This document shows positions 8,600 through 18,637 of a stretch of 64,000 nt of DNA, piece by piece. Location of the stretch: assembly GCA_029558635.1 (NCBI GenBank), contig JAKQEE010000052.1, positions 1-64,000 on the forward strand, given 5' to 3'. Within the stretch, counting starts at the first letter, position 1. Every line of letters begins with the position of its first letter. The position numbers and the translations under genes were made by a program. Origin of the DNA: Pseudomonadota bacterium. GTDB lineage: Bacteria > Pseudomonadota > Alphaproteobacteria > Micavibrionales > Micavibrionaceae. The notes beneath the pieces are model-generated. The model did not search any database and was not told the DNA's origin. It saw only the letters and a list, made by a program, of their open reading frames with translations.

Positions 8600-10117
8600 A
8601 TGGCAAAACCTTCCGAAAAACTGGCAGAATCTCTTGAAGAGCTTCACGCTCTGCAAATGCGAGGCAAGGTGGCAATCAAATCCGGTGACTTGGGGCGGAC
8701 GCATCGTGAGCGGCTGATAAAAAACGGTTTCTTACAAGAGGTGATGAAAGGGTGGTATATCCCGATACGGCCAGACGATAAGGCGGGAGAGAGTACTGCG
8801 TGGTATGCGTCGTTCTGGAATTTCTGCGCGGCCTATCTGGAAGAGCGCTTTGGACAGAAATGGTGTTTGTCTCCCGAACAATCCCTGTTTCTTCATATCG
8901 GAAAAACAACAGTTCCAGCCCAATTGTTGGTCAGGGCACCAGAGGCACATAATAATACAATCGGTTTTCCGCATAAAACATCCCTTCTTGAAGTAAAGGC
9001 CGCTATACCAGAAAAATCAGGACTTGTTACGGTAGAAGGGCTTAATCTTTTCTCTCTTCCTGCCGCGCTTTTGGCGTGTTCTCCGAATTTTTATACTCAA
9101 TATCCAACGGATGCACGCGTAGCACTTTCCGGTGTTCGTGATGCTTCTGAGGTTTTGGAATTATTATTAGAGGGGGGGAAAAGTGTTGTTGCTGGACGAT
9201 TAGCGGGGGCGTTTCGCAATATCGGACGAGGGCGATTAGCTGATGAAATTTTGAAAGGAATGAAGGCAGCAGATTATGACGTCAGAGAGAGTGATCCGTT
9301 TGCGGCACAGAGTCCTATTTTATTCTCGAACCGCCCTGAATCTCCCTATGTCAACAGAATGCGTTTGATGTGGCAGGAGATGAGAGCGCCTATCGTATCT
9401 CGTTTTCCAAAAGCTCCGAAACTTCCCAAGAAGCCAGAAGCATATTTGAAACGGGTTGATGAGGTGTTTGTGTCCGATGCTTATAACTCGCTTTCTATTG
9501 AAGGGTATCGTGTCAGTCGTGAGTTGATTGAGAGGGTGCGCGATGGGGCGTGGAATCCGGATTTGAATGAAGAAGATAAAAGTCACCGTGATGCTTTGGC
9601 CGCAAAGGGATATTGGCAAGCTTTCCAGTCTGTTAAACAAAGTGTCGAACGGGTTTTGAAGGGCGAGAATGCGGGAGATGTCGCTGATGATACTCATAAT
9701 GATTGGTATAGAGAATTGTTTAGCCCAAGTGTCACGGCGGGTTTGTTGAAGCCCTCTGATCTTGCCGGATACCGAAACAATCCTGTTTATATCCGGAAAT
9801 CAAAACACGTTCCGCCCAATGTTGATGCCGTACGCGATATGATGCCCGCATTCTTCGATTTATTGCGGGAAGAGCCTAACCCCGCTGTTCGTGCAATTTT
9901 GGGGCATTTCGTTTTTGTCTATATCCACCCTTATATGGATGGAAATGGCAGGATGGGACGTTTTCTGATGAATGTGATGTTAGCCTCTGGCGGCTATCCG
10001 TGGATGGTTGTTCCGGTGGAACGGCGCAACGATTATATGAAGGCCTTGGAGAAGGCAAGCGTAGGTCAAGACATTGAAAGTTTCGCCGACTTTCTTGCGA
10101 GTCTGATCGAGCAATAG
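8600..10117 (+). CDS. AbiEi-like winged-helix / Fic-domain fusion protein
   Basis: This 505-residue protein has an N-terminal winged-helix segment resembling AbiEi antitoxins (about 18-57: MRGKVAIKSGDLGRTHRERL then GFLQEVMKGWYIP) and an AbiEi-like middle (about 60-230). The C-terminal half is a Fic domain with the complete motif HPYMDGNGRMGR at 443-454. An inhibitory-helix motif of the (S/T)xxxE(G/N) type, SLSIEG, lies at 297-302, N-terminal to the Fic core, as in class II Fic proteins. Fic domains usually transfer AMP from ATP to a target protein, and the inhibitory glutamate blocks ATP binding. The design suggests a self-regulating toxin-like or defence protein on the mobile element. A G7 tract at 9172-9178 lies inside the coding region. 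The ribosome site is weak. Target unknown. Confidence 0.85.
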   Translation: MAKPSEKLAESLEELHALQMRGKVAIKSGDLGRTHRERLIKNGFLQEVMKGWYIPIRPDDKAGESTAWYASFWNFCAAYLEERFGQKWCLSPEQSLFLHIGKTTVPAQLLVRAPEAHNNTIGFPHKTSLLEVKAAIPEKSGLVTVEGLNLFSLPAALLACSPNFYTQYPTDARVALSGVRDASEVLELLLEGGKSVVAGRLAGAFRNIGRGRLADEILKGMKAADYDVRESDPFAAQSPILFSNRPESPYVNRMRLMWQEMRAPIVSRFPKAPKLPKKPEAYLKRVDEVFVSDAYNSLSIEGYRVSRELIERVRDGAWNPDLNEEDKSHRDALAAKGYWQAFQSVKQSVERVLKGENAGDVADDTHNDWYRELFSPSVTAGLLKPSDLAGYRNNPVYIRKSKHVPPNVDAVRDMMPAFFDLLREEPNPAVRAILGHFVFVYIHPYMDGNGRMGRFLMNVMLASGGYPWMVVPVERRNDYMKALEKASVGQDIESFADFLASLIEQ

Positions 10118-10247
10118 ATGTTCTGATTTTCCCTCTTGTTGGTTTGGTAAGAGCATGAGACAATTCTTTGTCTGATTATTCTTTCTGCTGTTTCCCATTT
10201 TTTGAAATTGGTGTGGATAAGTGTGAAATAGTCGCGCCAGATTTTGG

Positions 10248-10286
10248 CTTACACATCTCTTACACACTTACACAAAACCTTACACA
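10248..10286 (+). repeat. Four direct CTTACACA repeats beside the attachment site
   Basis: CTTACACA occurs at 10248, 10259, 10267 and 10279, all in one orientation, 60-95 bases from the tRNA-Leu fragment. Short direct repeats near an att core are typical arm-type binding sites of tyrosine integrases. That function is inferred from position; the repeats themselves are clear. Confidence 0.5.
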
Positions 10287-10342
10287 TTTTAACCTTTTTC
10301 AAAAAATATTCAATTAAATCAATTAGATAGTCATTTTTATCC

Positions 10343-10397
10343 GACTCAAAATCTGGTATCGAAAGATGTGTCGGTTCGAGTCCGACCACCCGCACCA
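10343..10397 (+). other. tRNA-Leu(CAA) 3' half: attachment-site remnant (attL/attR)
   Basis: The sequence matches the 3' half of a leucine tRNA: anticodon loop with CAA at 10347-10349, 3' anticodon strand TCTGG (10352-10356), long variable arm folding as ATC-GAAA-GAT, T arm GTCGG/CCGAC (10370-10386) with loop TTCGAGT, acceptor strand CACCCGC (10387-10393), discriminator A and an encoded CCA (10395-10397). The D arm, 5' acceptor strand and a fully matching 5' anticodon strand are absent, so it is not a working tRNA. Such 3' copies arise when an element integrates in a tRNA gene. The crossover lies at or near the anticodon loop. argS begins the conserved chromosome 15 bases further on. Confidence 0.8.
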
Positions 10398-10411
10398 TTT
10401 ATCCTTTTTTC

Positions 10412-12151
10412 TTACATCTGTTCGATGCGCGGGATGCCCAGCAAGTCCATGGCTGTGCCCAGATAAATCTTGCTGAGCTGAACCAGCGCGGCACGGGCAT
10501 GGCGCGTCTCAGAATCCGGTTCTGAGTTGATCGGGCATTCCGCATAAAAGGCGTTGAATTTCCGTGCTAGTTCGTAAGTGTAGCTGGCAAATATATTCGG
10601 CTTTAATTTCTTGCATGAGTGATCGACACTTTCATTGAGCGCCGAGAGATGGGCCAAGAGTTGCAATTCGCTAGTCTTGTCCAGTTTGGCCCAATTCACG
10701 GTTCCGTCTTGGGTGTTGTCTTCGCTTTTTCTTTGCAGGCTCGAAATCCGTGCATACACATATTGCAGGTAGGGGCCGGTGTGGCCTTCCATTGTCAGCC
10801 AACTGTCCATATCAAAAACGATTTTGCTTTCGGGATCGACTTTGATCATGCCGTAGCGCACGGCGGAGCACGAAATTTTTTTGGCAACGTCGTCGATTTT
10901 GGCTTCATCCCATTCGGTGCCATAGCGTTCTTTTATAATGTTTTTGGCGTGGGATTCGAGTTCGTCGATCAGTTGCAGGATCGGAACGATGTTGCCTTTA
11001 CGCGAGGACATGGCGCCGTTTTTGGTTTCGACCATTTCATAGGCGAGGTGATAGCAGCGTTCGGCTTCCTTGAAACCCATCAGGTCCAGTGTGGCGAAAA
11101 CCTGTTTGAAGTGGTGCGATTGGCGGTTATCGACGACATAAACGCAGGTGTCGGGTTTTTCCTTTTCAAAGCGGCGCAGGGCTAGGGCAAGGTCTTTGGT
11201 GGCGTAGAGGCCGCGCCCGTCGGATTTACGCAGCATGCAAAATCCAAGATTTTTATCCGAAAGGTCGGCGCCGATGGCGCCTTGATCCTTGATGAAAACG
11301 CCTTTAGCCAGATAGTCTTCCACAACTTGGGAGGAGGCCTCGGAGACGTCAGATTCGCATGTATCACCGTCGAATTTGATATCCAGCCATCCATAGACTT
11401 CGTGGAACATATCAAGCGACCATTTGCGCGTTTCTTTCCACATGTCGTAGTAATGGCCGTGGCGTTCTTCGATTTGCTTCAGGACGTCCGAGATTTCTCC
11501 CTTGATCCGTTCGGCATCGTCGCCTTGGGCTTCTTCCTGTTCGGTGGTTGAGGCGACATACATTCTACCAAGCCATGTGCCGGGGTTTTCTCCCTTTGCC
11601 GGAGCAAGGTTGTATTTGCCGATATACCACAGGCATTTTGCGACATGCGCGCCTTCGTCGCCGTGATAGTTTTCGGCATAGACGTGATGTCCGGCTTGTT
11701 TCAACAGGCGGCAGAGCGTGTCGCCCAGAACGGAGTTCCGTGTGTGGCCGATATGCATTTCCTTATGGGTGTTGGGCTGGGAATGTTCGATCAAGTAACG
11801 GTGCGGTTCGCGCGTTGCAATGGGCATTACGTCGGTGGAAGTGATGCCTTGTTCCAGAATGTTGCCAATGACACTTGCGGACAGGGTGATGTTCAGGTAC
11901 GGCCCGCTTTGTTCTGCCGCTGTGATCTCTTTGTCAGCGGACAGTTTATCCGCCAAGGTCGTTCCCAGATCTTTTGGGTTCATTTTGGCTTGTTTTGCCA
12001 CGGCAAAGGTTTTGAAGGCGTATTGGCCCAGATGCGGCTGGGGGCAGGCCTCAATGCTCTCATAAATATCAGTAACGGCAGCTTCAATGCCTGCGTTTGC
12101 CAGAGTCACAGCGATTTTTTCGGAGAGAAGTGTTTTGGTTTTATCGTACAT
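10412..12151 (-). CDS. argS: Arginyl-tRNA synthetase
   Basis: This 579-residue class I synthetase charges tRNA-Arg with arginine in the cytoplasm. It has an N-terminal Add-1-like domain (about 1-110), the HIGH signature exactly as HIGH at 133-136, a KMSKS equivalent MSSRKGN at about 381-387, and a DALR anticodon-binding domain ending in the usual PRIEQM-type C-terminus with terminal Met. Length is normal for the family. It is the first core gene to the right of the integrated element and its 3' end lies 15 bases from the tRNA-Leu remnant. No terminator is obvious between them. Confidence 0.97.
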   Translation of the reverse strand: MYDKTKTLLSEKIAVTLANAGIEAAVTDIYESIEACPQPHLGQYAFKTFAVAKQAKMNPKDLGTTLADKLSADKEITAAEQSGPYLNITLSASVIGNILEQGITSTDVMPIATREPHRYLIEHSQPNTHKEMHIGHTRNSVLGDTLCRLLKQAGHHVYAENYHGDEGAHVAKCLWYIGKYNLAPAKGENPGTWLGRMYVASTTEQEEAQGDDAERIKGEISDVLKQIEERHGHYYDMWKETRKWSLDMFHEVYGWLDIKFDGDTCESDVSEASSQVVEDYLAKGVFIKDQGAIGADLSDKNLGFCMLRKSDGRGLYATKDLALALRRFEKEKPDTCVYVVDNRQSHHFKQVFATLDLMGFKEAERCYHLAYEMVETKNGAMSSRKGNIVPILQLIDELESHAKNIIKERYGTEWDEAKIDDVAKKISCSAVRYGMIKVDPESKIVFDMDSWLTMEGHTGPYLQYVYARISSLQRKSEDNTQDGTVNWAKLDKTSELQLLAHLSALNESVDHSCKKLKPNIFASYTYELARKFNAFYAECPINSEPDSETRHARAALVQLSKIYLGTAMDLLGIPRIEQM

Positions 12152-12265
12152 ATTATTGCTTTTGCTTTATTTTTGTTTTGGAGATGACTTGGAAGGATAC
12201 ATGGACCTCCGCAAAAAATCCATAGCAACAATAGGGAAATTCGGGACGTTTTGCGGATTTGACGG

Positions 12266-13399
12266 TTAAGCGCGTCGTCGCAAATGGTCCAGAAAGGTGT
12301 TGACGCTGTCTTTCAGGGACTGCGATTGGCTAGCGACATGGTCAGCAGCTTGCAAAACCTCGTCGGCGGCTTTGCCGGTTGTGGTGGCGGCTTCGGTCAC
12401 TTCGCTGACCAGCTTGACAAATCCGGCCGAAATCTGGGCGGCTTCCTGCACGTTTTCGGCAATGGCGGTGGCGGCCTCGTTCTGGCGGTCGACTGCGTCC
12501 GAGATTTCCGATGATACTTGTTCGATTTGCGAGATGGTCGTCGAAATAGAGTCCATTGTGGCCGCCGATCCTTTTGTGGCGGCTTGCATGGTGACGATCC
12601 GTGCCGTGATTTCTTCGGTGGCGTTGGCTGTCTGTCCGGAGAGGTTTTTTACTTCATTTGCGACAACAGCAAAGCCGCGTCCGGCTTCTCCGGCGCGGGC
12701 GGACTCAATCGTGGCGTTGAGAGCCAGCAGATTGGTCTGGACCGCGATGTCGCTGATCATTGTAACCACGGTGCTGATTTCCTGCGATTCATCGACGAGT
12801 TCACTAATGTTTTTGGTGCTGGTCTGGGCTTCAGTCACGGCGCGGTTAGCAATCTGTCCAGAGGCCATGACTTTTTCGCGGATTTCGTTGATGGAAAACG
12901 ACAAATCCCGTTCGGCTTCTGCGGCGCTTTTCATGCCGGCGTCCACTTTGCGTGAGTCCTGATCCAGAGAAGAGGCCAAATTTTGCGTTTTCAAAGAAGC
13001 TTCATCCATCGAGCGGGCGGCGACATCCAATTGGGTGGCCGATGAAAACAAGGTGTTGATGACGTTTCCAACTTCCGCACCGAAGTCGTTCACAGCTTTA
13101 TTGATTTGCATGCGGCGCCGTTCGGCCATCCATGTGTTCCAGACCATGAAGAAAAAGACGACGGCACCAGATCCCATGGCAGCACCGGGAATCATCAGGC
13201 CGTAGAGTTTTATTTTTTTGGCGAGGGGAGAGGCCAGAATGTCATCCGCTGAAACCGATTTTGCGGAAGCCAGATCTTCAATTAGATCTTCAATCATTTG
13301 CTCGCGTTGCCACGACAAGACCAGAACCGCCAAGCCGCCCAGCGTCACAAGGAAAAGGACCAAAGCGGTCGAGAGAATGAGTTTAGCTCTAAGGGACAT
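12266..13399 (-). CDS. Methyl-accepting chemotaxis protein with a minimal sensor
   Basis: This 377-residue protein has a transmembrane helix at about 7-27, a short exposed stretch of about 40 residues, a second helix at about 68-90, and a cytoplasmic signalling domain. The highly conserved hairpin tip is present ([20 protein letters not shown] then [11 protein letters not shown]), which binds CheA/CheW. No HAMP domain is obvious and the periplasmic part is too small for a normal ligand-binding domain. It may therefore sense membrane or energy state, or work in a mixed receptor array. No other che gene is in the window. It is transcribed away from the esterase gene, with a 160-base divergent promoter region. 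Confidence 0.9.
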   Translation of the reverse strand: MSLRAKLILSTALVLFLVTLGGLAVLVLSWQREQMIEDLIEDLASAKSVSADDILASPLAKKIKLYGLMIPGAAMGSGAVVFFFMVWNTWMAERRRMQINKAVNDFGAEVGNVINTLFSSATQLDVAARSMDEASLKTQNLASSLDQDSRKVDAGMKSAAEAERDLSFSINEIREKVMASGQIANRAVTEAQTSTKNISELVDESQEISTVVTMISDIAVQTNLLALNATIESARAGEAGRGFAVVANEVKNLSGQTANATEEITARIVTMQAATKGSAATMDSISTTISQIEQVSSEISDAVDRQNEAATAIAENVQEAAQISAGFVKLVSEVTEAATTTGKAADEVLQAADHVASQSQSLKDSVNTFLDHLRRRA

Positions 13400-13559
13400 C
13401 GTGTAAAAAACCTGCTCCTTATAAAGCCTATCAAAATCAGTCTGTAAGTAAAGCGTTTCGATCTGTCTTCTTCTGGGAATATCGATTGATTTGCTCTGCC
13501 AATGGGGGGGATTATATCAATAGGTGCGTTTTACTTGTCATAGGGTGGAGTCTTCGAGG

Positions 13560-14411
13560 ATGAATATGTGGCTTTTTGGGATTTCGTTGGCCTGTTGTGG
13601 TTCGGTTTTGTTGACCGGATTTGCAAATGGTTCTTATGCGCGTGACTTTGCTGGTCAGACCAGAGTCATCAACAATCGTGAAGTGATCATCCATATGCCG
13701 CCTGTGACGCCTGAATTCCGTCAGCGGTCGTTGGTGGTGGTGTTGCATGGCGGGTTGGGGAGCGCCGCACAGGTGCAAAAAGCCTATAAGATTGACGAGA
13801 CCGCGGACAAATACGGATTTATTGTCGCTTATCTGAATGGAAGCCGTGCGTCCCATGTGCTGTCTGAAGAACGCCATGCGTGGAATGGCGGTGGTGGATG
13901 TTGCGGTTATCCTTACAAACAAAATGTCGATGATGTCGAATATATTTCTTCGACGGTTAAAATTATTGCGCGTGAATACGGGATTACGGATGGGCGCGTT
14001 TACGGCACGGGGCATTCCAATGGCGGGATTATGGCGCAACGTATGATGTGTGAAACAGATGTGTTTACAGCGATTGTTCCGGTGTCCGGCCCGTTGATGA
14101 TTGATGTCAAGTCCTGCCCGTTTGCGGAGGGGAAAAAGATTCTCTCCATTCATGGTCGAGACGATGTCAATGTTCCCATCACCGGTGGCAAGGGAACGAA
14201 AGGTATTACCAATATTTCATTTAAGCCTCAGTCCTATGGGCAGGATGTATTCAGAAAATCTGGGGCGACCTATATTCTGGATGCCATCGAGGGGGCGGAT
14301 CACCGGATGGATCATATCCAGTCCGCCATCCTGAAAAACGAGGGGGTCAGTTTTCAGGAAAAGATCGTCCGTTTCTTCGGGTTGGACAAGGGGGCTGCGG
14401 GTCGCCGTTAG
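13560..14411 (+). CDS. LpqC / polyhydroxybutyrate-depolymerase-like secreted esterase
   Basis: This alpha/beta hydrolase is about 283 residues long with an N-terminal signal sequence (hydrophobic 3-22). It carries the oxyanion motif VVLHGGLGS (about 60-68), the nucleophile elbow GTGHSNGG (Ser153), a likely acid in [10 protein letters not shown] and a histidine in GADHRMD. The arrangement matches the LpqC/PHB-depolymerase family (COG3509). I chose the ATG at 13560, which follows GGAG at 13547-13550; the ATG at 13566, following GAGG at 13556, is equally possible. An upstream in-frame ATG at 13524 would bury the signal peptide. The 3' end overlaps uvrA by four bases, convergently. Substrate cannot be told. 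Confidence 0.8.
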   Translation: MNMWLFGISLACCGSVLLTGFANGSYARDFAGQTRVINNREVIIHMPPVTPEFRQRSLVVVLHGGLGSAAQVQKAYKIDETADKYGFIVAYLNGSRASHVLSEERHAWNGGGGCCGYPYKQNVDDVEYISSTVKIIAREYGITDGRVYGTGHSNGGIMAQRMMCETDVFTAIVPVSGPLMIDVKSCPFAEGKKILSIHGRDDVNVPITGGKGTKGITNISFKPQSYGQDVFRKSGATYILDAIEGADHRMDHIQSAILKNEGVSFQEKIVRFFGLDKGAAGRR

Positions 14412-17272
14412 GATACCCGTTTCTTGGGCTTAGGTTTCAGCATCGGAGCGAGGTAATGTCCGGTGTAGCTGGCCTTTTCCCCCGCAATATCTTCTGGCGT
14501 TCCGGTGGCGATAATTTGTCCACCGCCCGACCCACCCTCTGGTCCGATATCGATGATCCAGTCGGCGGTTTTAATCACATCAAGGTTATGTTCGATGACC
14601 AGAACCGTGTTTCCGGTCTCCACAAGGCGGTGCAGAACTTCGAGGAGTTTGCGGACATCTTCGAAATGAAGTCCGGTGGTGGGCTCATCCAGAATATAGA
14701 GTGTCTGCCCTGTGGCGCGTTTCGAGAGTTCTTTGGCCAGTTTTACGCGTTGCGCTTCGCCGCCTGAAAGGGTGGTGGCGGGCTGGCCTACTTTGATGTA
14801 GTCGAGGCCGACTTCGTGAAGAGTTTCGAGTTTTCCGCGGATCGACGGGATGGCCTTGAAGAATTCGCAGGCCTCCTCAATCGACATATCGAGAACGTCG
14901 CTGATGGATTTGCTTTTATATTTTACGTCGAGCGTTTCGCGGTTATATCGCTTGCCCTTGCATTCTTCACAGGTCACATAAACATCGGGCAGGAAGTGCA
15001 TTTCGATTTTGATGACACCGTCGCCCTGACAGGCTTCGCAGCGTCCGCCCTTGACGTTGAACGAGAAACGGCCGGGGTTGTAGCCGCGGGCTTTGGCTTC
15101 GGGGAGGCCCGCAAACCATTCGCGGATGGGGGTGAAGCATCCTGTATAGGTGGCGGGATTTGACCTTGGTGTGCGGCCAATGGGCGATTGGTCGATGTCG
15201 ATGACTTTGTCGAGATATTCCGTGCCCTCCATGGATTTATAGGGTGAAGGAATGTCCGATGTGCGCATCAGTTTTTTGCTGACGGCCTTAAAAAGTGTAT
15301 CGAGAATCAGGGTCGATTTTCCGCTGCCTGAGACGCCAGTGACGCAAGTGAAAGTTCCCAATGGAATTTCTGCCGTGACGTTTTTAAGGTTGTTGCCGGT
15401 TGCGCCAACCAGTTTCAAAATTTCACGTTTCTTGCCGCGTGTTTTACCGGAACGGCGTGTTGCAGGAACGGTGATTTGTTTTCGACCTGTCATATAGTCT
15501 GCGGTGATGCTGTCCTTGTTGGCAAAAACTTCATCCGGTGTGCCCTGTGCAACAATCTGTCCGCCATGAATTCCTGCACCGGGGCCCATGTCGATCAGGT
15601 AATCGGCGGAACGGATGGCGTCTTCGTCATGTTCGACGACCAGAACCGTGTTGCCGATGTTGCGCAAGTGAGTCAGGGTTTCAAGGAGACGGTGATTGTC
15701 GCGTTGGTGCAGGCCGATAGAGGGTTCATCAAGAACATAGAGAACGCCCGTCAAGCCTGATCCGATTTGAGATGCCAAGCGAATGCGCTGGCTTTCACCG
15801 CCTGATAGAGTTCCCGATGCGCGGTCGAGCGAGAGGTAGTCGAGTCCTACGTTTTTCAGGAAGTTCAGGCGTTCGTTGATTTCTTTCAGAATGCGAACGG
15901 CGATATCGTTTTGCTGTTTGGTTAGTTTGTCGGGGAGTTTTGCAAACCAGTCATGCGCTTCGGCGATTGAAAATTTTGTTGTCTCGGAAATATGTTTTTT
16001 GTTGATTTTGACGGCTAATGCTTCGGGTTTCAGGCGTGCGCCTTGGCAGGATTCACATAGCGAGCTGCTTTGATATTTCGAGAATTCTTCGACCATCATC
16101 TGGCTTTCAGTTTCCTTGAAGCGGCGTTCGAGATTGGGGATCACGCCTTCGAAGACGCGTTTTTGTTCGTATGAGTTTTTGCCTTCACCATAGCGGAAGG
16201 TGATTTCTTTCTCGCCGCTGCCGTAGAGGAGGACGTCACGAACTTTTTCGGGGAGTTTGTTCCATGGGGTAAAGATGTCGGCTTTGTATGCGCGGCAAAC
16301 ATCTTCCATCGCGCCGATATAATATTTGGCGAAGCTTTTTGACCACGGTTCGACAGCGCCGTCGGCGATGGTTTTGTTTTCATCCGGAATGATAAGTGCG
16401 GGGTCCATATAGAGCGTGACGCCCAACCCGTCACAGTCAGGGCAGGCGCCGTGCGGGGAGTTGAACGAGAACAGGCGCGGTTCGATTTCGGGAATGGTAA
16501 AGCCCGAGACAGGGCAGGCGAATTTTTCCGAATAGATCGTTTCTTCGTGGTTGTCGGCGTTTTCGACAATCACAAGGCCATCGGCAAGTTTGAGCGCCGT
16601 TTCAACCGAGTCGGCCAGACGGTTGCCCAGATCATTACGGATCACCAGACGATCAACCACCACGGCAATATCATGTTTGAATTTTTTATCAAGCGTTGGG
16701 GCATCAGTGATTTCATAGATTGTGCCGTCGATTTTGATTCGCTGAAAACCCTTGGCCTGCAATTCTTTCAGTTCTTTTTTGTATTCACCTTTGCGACCGC
16801 GGACAATTGGGGCGAGGATATAGAGTTTGGTGCCGTCACCCATCGCCATGATGCGGTCAACCATTTGCGTGACCGTCTGGCTTTCTATGGGTTTGCCGGT
16901 GGCTGGGGAATAGGGAATACCGACCCGCGCCCAGAGGAGACGCATATAATCGTAGATTTCAGTGACTGTGCCGACTGTCGAGCGCGGGTTGCGGCTGGTT
17001 GTTTTTTGTTCGATGGATATGGCGGGGGAGAGTCCTTCGATGGAGTCCACGTCCGGTTTTTGCATCATCTCGAGAAACTGGCGGGCGTAGGCTGACAAGC
17101 TTTCGACATAGCGGCGTTGCCCTTCAGCGTAGATCGTGTCGAATGCAAGCGAAGATTTCCCCGATCCCGAAAGGCCCGTGACGACGACGAGCTTATCCCG
17201 TGGAATGTCGAGGTTGACATTCTTCAAATTATGTTCGCGGGCCCCGCGGATCGAAATGGTGGTGAGCGCCAT
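14408..17272 (-). CDS. uvrA: Excinuclease ABC subunit A
   Basis: This 954-residue UvrA is the damage-recognition ATPase of nucleotide excision repair. It has two ABC modules: Walker A motifs GLSGSGKSS (about 33-41) and GVSGSGKST, and ABC signatures [12 protein letters not shown] and [12 protein letters not shown]. The zinc-binding cysteine pairs are present (CPDC, CESC, CEAC and CEEC). Length is typical. It lies directly downstream of recA on the same strand, but an intrinsic terminator sits between them, so it probably has its own promoter. No GTTC-type SOS box is evident in its short upstream region. Confidence 0.98.
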   Translation of the reverse strand: MALTTISIRGAREHNLKNVNLDIPRDKLVVVTGLSGSGKSSLAFDTIYAEGQRRYVESLSAYARQFLEMMQKPDVDSIEGLSPAISIEQKTTSRNPRSTVGTVTEIYDYMRLLWARVGIPYSPATGKPIESQTVTQMVDRIMAMGDGTKLYILAPIVRGRKGEYKKELKELQAKGFQRIKIDGTIYEITDAPTLDKKFKHDIAVVVDRLVIRNDLGNRLADSVETALKLADGLVIVENADNHEETIYSEKFACPVSGFTIPEIEPRLFSFNSPHGACPDCDGLGVTLYMDPALIIPDENKTIADGAVEPWSKSFAKYYIGAMEDVCRAYKADIFTPWNKLPEKVRDVLLYGSGEKEITFRYGEGKNSYEQKRVFEGVIPNLERRFKETESQMMVEEFSKYQSSSLCESCQGARLKPEALAVKINKKHISETTKFSIAEAHDWFAKLPDKLTKQQNDIAVRILKEINERLNFLKNVGLDYLSLDRASGTLSGGESQRIRLASQIGSGLTGVLYVLDEPSIGLHQRDNHRLLETLTHLRNIGNTVLVVEHDEDAIRSADYLIDMGPGAGIHGGQIVAQGTPDEVFANKDSITADYMTGRKQITVPATRRSGKTRGKKREILKLVGATGNNLKNVTAEIPLGTFTCVTGVSGSGKSTLILDTLFKAVSKKLMRTSDIPSPYKSMEGTEYLDKVIDIDQSPIGRTPRSNPATYTGCFTPIREWFAGLPEAKARGYNPGRFSFNVKGGRCEACQGDGVIKIEMHFLPDVYVTCEECKGKRYNRETLDVKYKSKSISDVLDMSIEEACEFFKAIPSIRGKLETLHEVGLDYIKVGQPATTLSGGEAQRVKLAKELSKRATGQTLYILDEPTTGLHFEDVRKLLEVLHRLVETGNTVLVIEHNLDVIKTADWIIDIGPEGGSGGGQIIATGTPEDIAGEKASYTGHYLAPMLKPKPKKRVS

Positions 17273-17331
17273 AAAAACCTGTTTGTCTGCTATGGGGCAT
17301 TATCTAGGAGGAAGGCGGGGAATAGTCAAGG

Positions 17332-17357
17332 AAAACGGGGCGTTTGCCCCGTTTTTT
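17332..17357. terminator. Bidirectional intrinsic terminator between recA and uvrA
   Basis: A perfect 10-bp stem (AAAACGGGGC at 17332-17341, GCCCCGTTTT at 17346-17355) with a GTTT loop has a T run on either strand's 3' side. It ends the recA transcript on the minus strand before uvrA starts. Confidence 0.85.
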
Positions 17358-17367
17358 GTTATTTGGT

Positions 17368-18501
17368 TTAGGCGGATTTCTTGGCTTTTGGCGCTGCCGG
17401 AGCATCATCTTCAGTGGTGAGGTCCGCTTCCCGCGCTTCGGTGGTGTCTTCCGGTCCGGTCAACATGGCGGCGGCCACAACACCGGATTGTTGAAGGATT
17501 GCGTTTTCCAGTTTTTTGGCGAGTTCAGGATTGTCGCGCATAAATTGTTTGGCGTTTTCACGACCCTGACCGATGCGTTGTCCATCATAGGAGAACCATG
17601 CGCCGGATTTTTCGACCAGATTGGAGGTCACGCCGATGTCGATCAGTTCTCCGGTTTTGGAAATACCTTCACCGTACATGATATCGAACTGCACTTCGCG
17701 GAACGGGGGAGCCATTTTGTTCTTCACAACTTTGACCCGTGTCTGGTTACCGGTGACGGTTTCCTTGTCTTTGATCGATCCGATGCGGCGGATATCCAAA
17801 CGGACGGAGGCGTAGAATTTCAGAGCGTTACCGCCGGTGGTGGTTTCAGGCGAGCCGAACATCACGCCGATTTTCATGCGGATCTGGTTGATGAAGATCA
17901 CAACTGTGCGTGAGCGGGAGATGGAGCCGGTGAGTTTGCGCAACGCCTGAGACATCAGGCGGGCCTGAAGACCGACATGGCTGTCGCCCATCTCTCCTTC
18001 GAGTTCGGCGCGGGGGACGAGGGCGGCGACCGAGTCGATCACCAGAACATCGAGTGCACCGGAGCGGACGAGGGTGTCGGCGATTTCAAGGGCTTGCTCG
18101 CCTGTGTCTGGTTGAGAGATCAGCAAATTTTCAACGTCACAGCCCAGTTTTTTGGCATAGCCGGGGTCGAGTGCGTGTTCGGCATCGACAATGGCGCAGG
18201 TGCCGCCCATTTTCTGGGCTTCGGCAATGACTTGCAGGGCAAGAGTGGTTTTCCCAGACGATTCAGGGCCGAAAATTTCAACGATACGGCCACGTGGCAG
18301 TCCGCCGATTCCCAAGGCAATATCCAGCCCTAACGAACCGGTCGGGATTGCCTCCACATCCATATGTGTGTCATCGCCCGCGAGTTTCATAATCGAGCCT
18401 TTGCCGAAGGCGCGCTCGATTTGGGCCAGAGCGGCTTCAAGAGCTTTATTCTTTTCCGATTTGTCCATGGATTCGTTTCCCTTAAATGGTGTGACTGACA
18501 T
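17368..18501 (-). CDS. recA: Recombinase A
   Basis: This 377-residue RecA forms the ATP-dependent filament on single-stranded DNA that drives recombination and LexA autocleavage. The Walker A motif GPESSGKT is at 78-85. DNA-binding loops ([35 protein letters not shown]) and the [12 protein letters not shown] stretch are intact. Two starts are possible: Met at 18501 and Met12 at 18468, each preceded by an AAGGGA site. Most RecA proteins begin close to the second. The gene stands alone, with an SOS-like operator upstream and an intrinsic terminator downstream. Confidence 0.98.
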   Translation of the reverse strand: MSVTPFKGNESMDKSEKNKALEAALAQIERAFGKGSIMKLAGDDTHMDVEAIPTGSLGLDIALGIGGLPRGRIVEIFGPESSGKTTLALQVIAEAQKMGGTCAIVDAEHALDPGYAKKLGCDVENLLISQPDTGEQALEIADTLVRSGALDVLVIDSVAALVPRAELEGEMGDSHVGLQARLMSQALRKLTGSISRSRTVVIFINQIRMKIGVMFGSPETTTGGNALKFYASVRLDIRRIGSIKDKETVTGNQTRVKVVKNKMAPPFREVQFDIMYGEGISKTGELIDIGVTSNLVEKSGAWFSYDGQRIGQGRENAKQFMRDNPELAKKLENAILQQSGVVAAAMLTGPEDTTEAREADLTTEDDAPAAPKAKKSA

Positions 18502-18561
18502 GATTTTTCCCTTTCTTTATATTGAGCACGATTCGTGTGCTACTGCCCATAAAGAATTTGT

Positions 18562-18598
18562 ACCATATTTGTTCTTTTTGTAAAGAACAAAAGAGAAC
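18562..18598 (-). promoter_or_regulatory. recA promoter with overlapping LexA-like operators
   Basis: On the minus strand, a possible -35 TTGTTC (18590-18585) and -10 TATGGT (18567-18562) are 17 bases apart. A perfect 10-bp inverted repeat (TTTGTTCTTT at 18568-18577, AAAGAACAAA at 18582-18591, 4-base spacer) fills the spacer and overlaps the -35. GAAC recurs at 18595-18598, giving GAAC-N6-GAAC, one base short of the alphaproteobacterial LexA spacing of N7. A further near match, GTTC-N7-GTTT, lies at 18614-18628. LexA control is expected for recA, but the exact operator is uncertain. Confidence 0.6.
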
Positions 18599-18637
18599 AA
18601 AATAAAAACGTTTGTTCTTCTGTTGTTTATCAATGAG

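Noticed and set aside
10248..10286. CRISPR-like or replication-iteron interpretation of the CTTACACA repeats
   Set aside because: The units are too short and irregularly spaced with no spacers, and no replication protein gene is adjacent.
10343..10397. Functional tRNA-Leu gene
   Set aside because: The 5' half (acceptor strand, D arm) is missing and the 5' anticodon strand does not pair fully, so only the 3' half is present.
13512..14153. Reverse-strand open frame opposite the LpqC-like esterase
   Set aside because: It is a composition shadow of the esterase gene with histidine/arginine-rich filler sequence.
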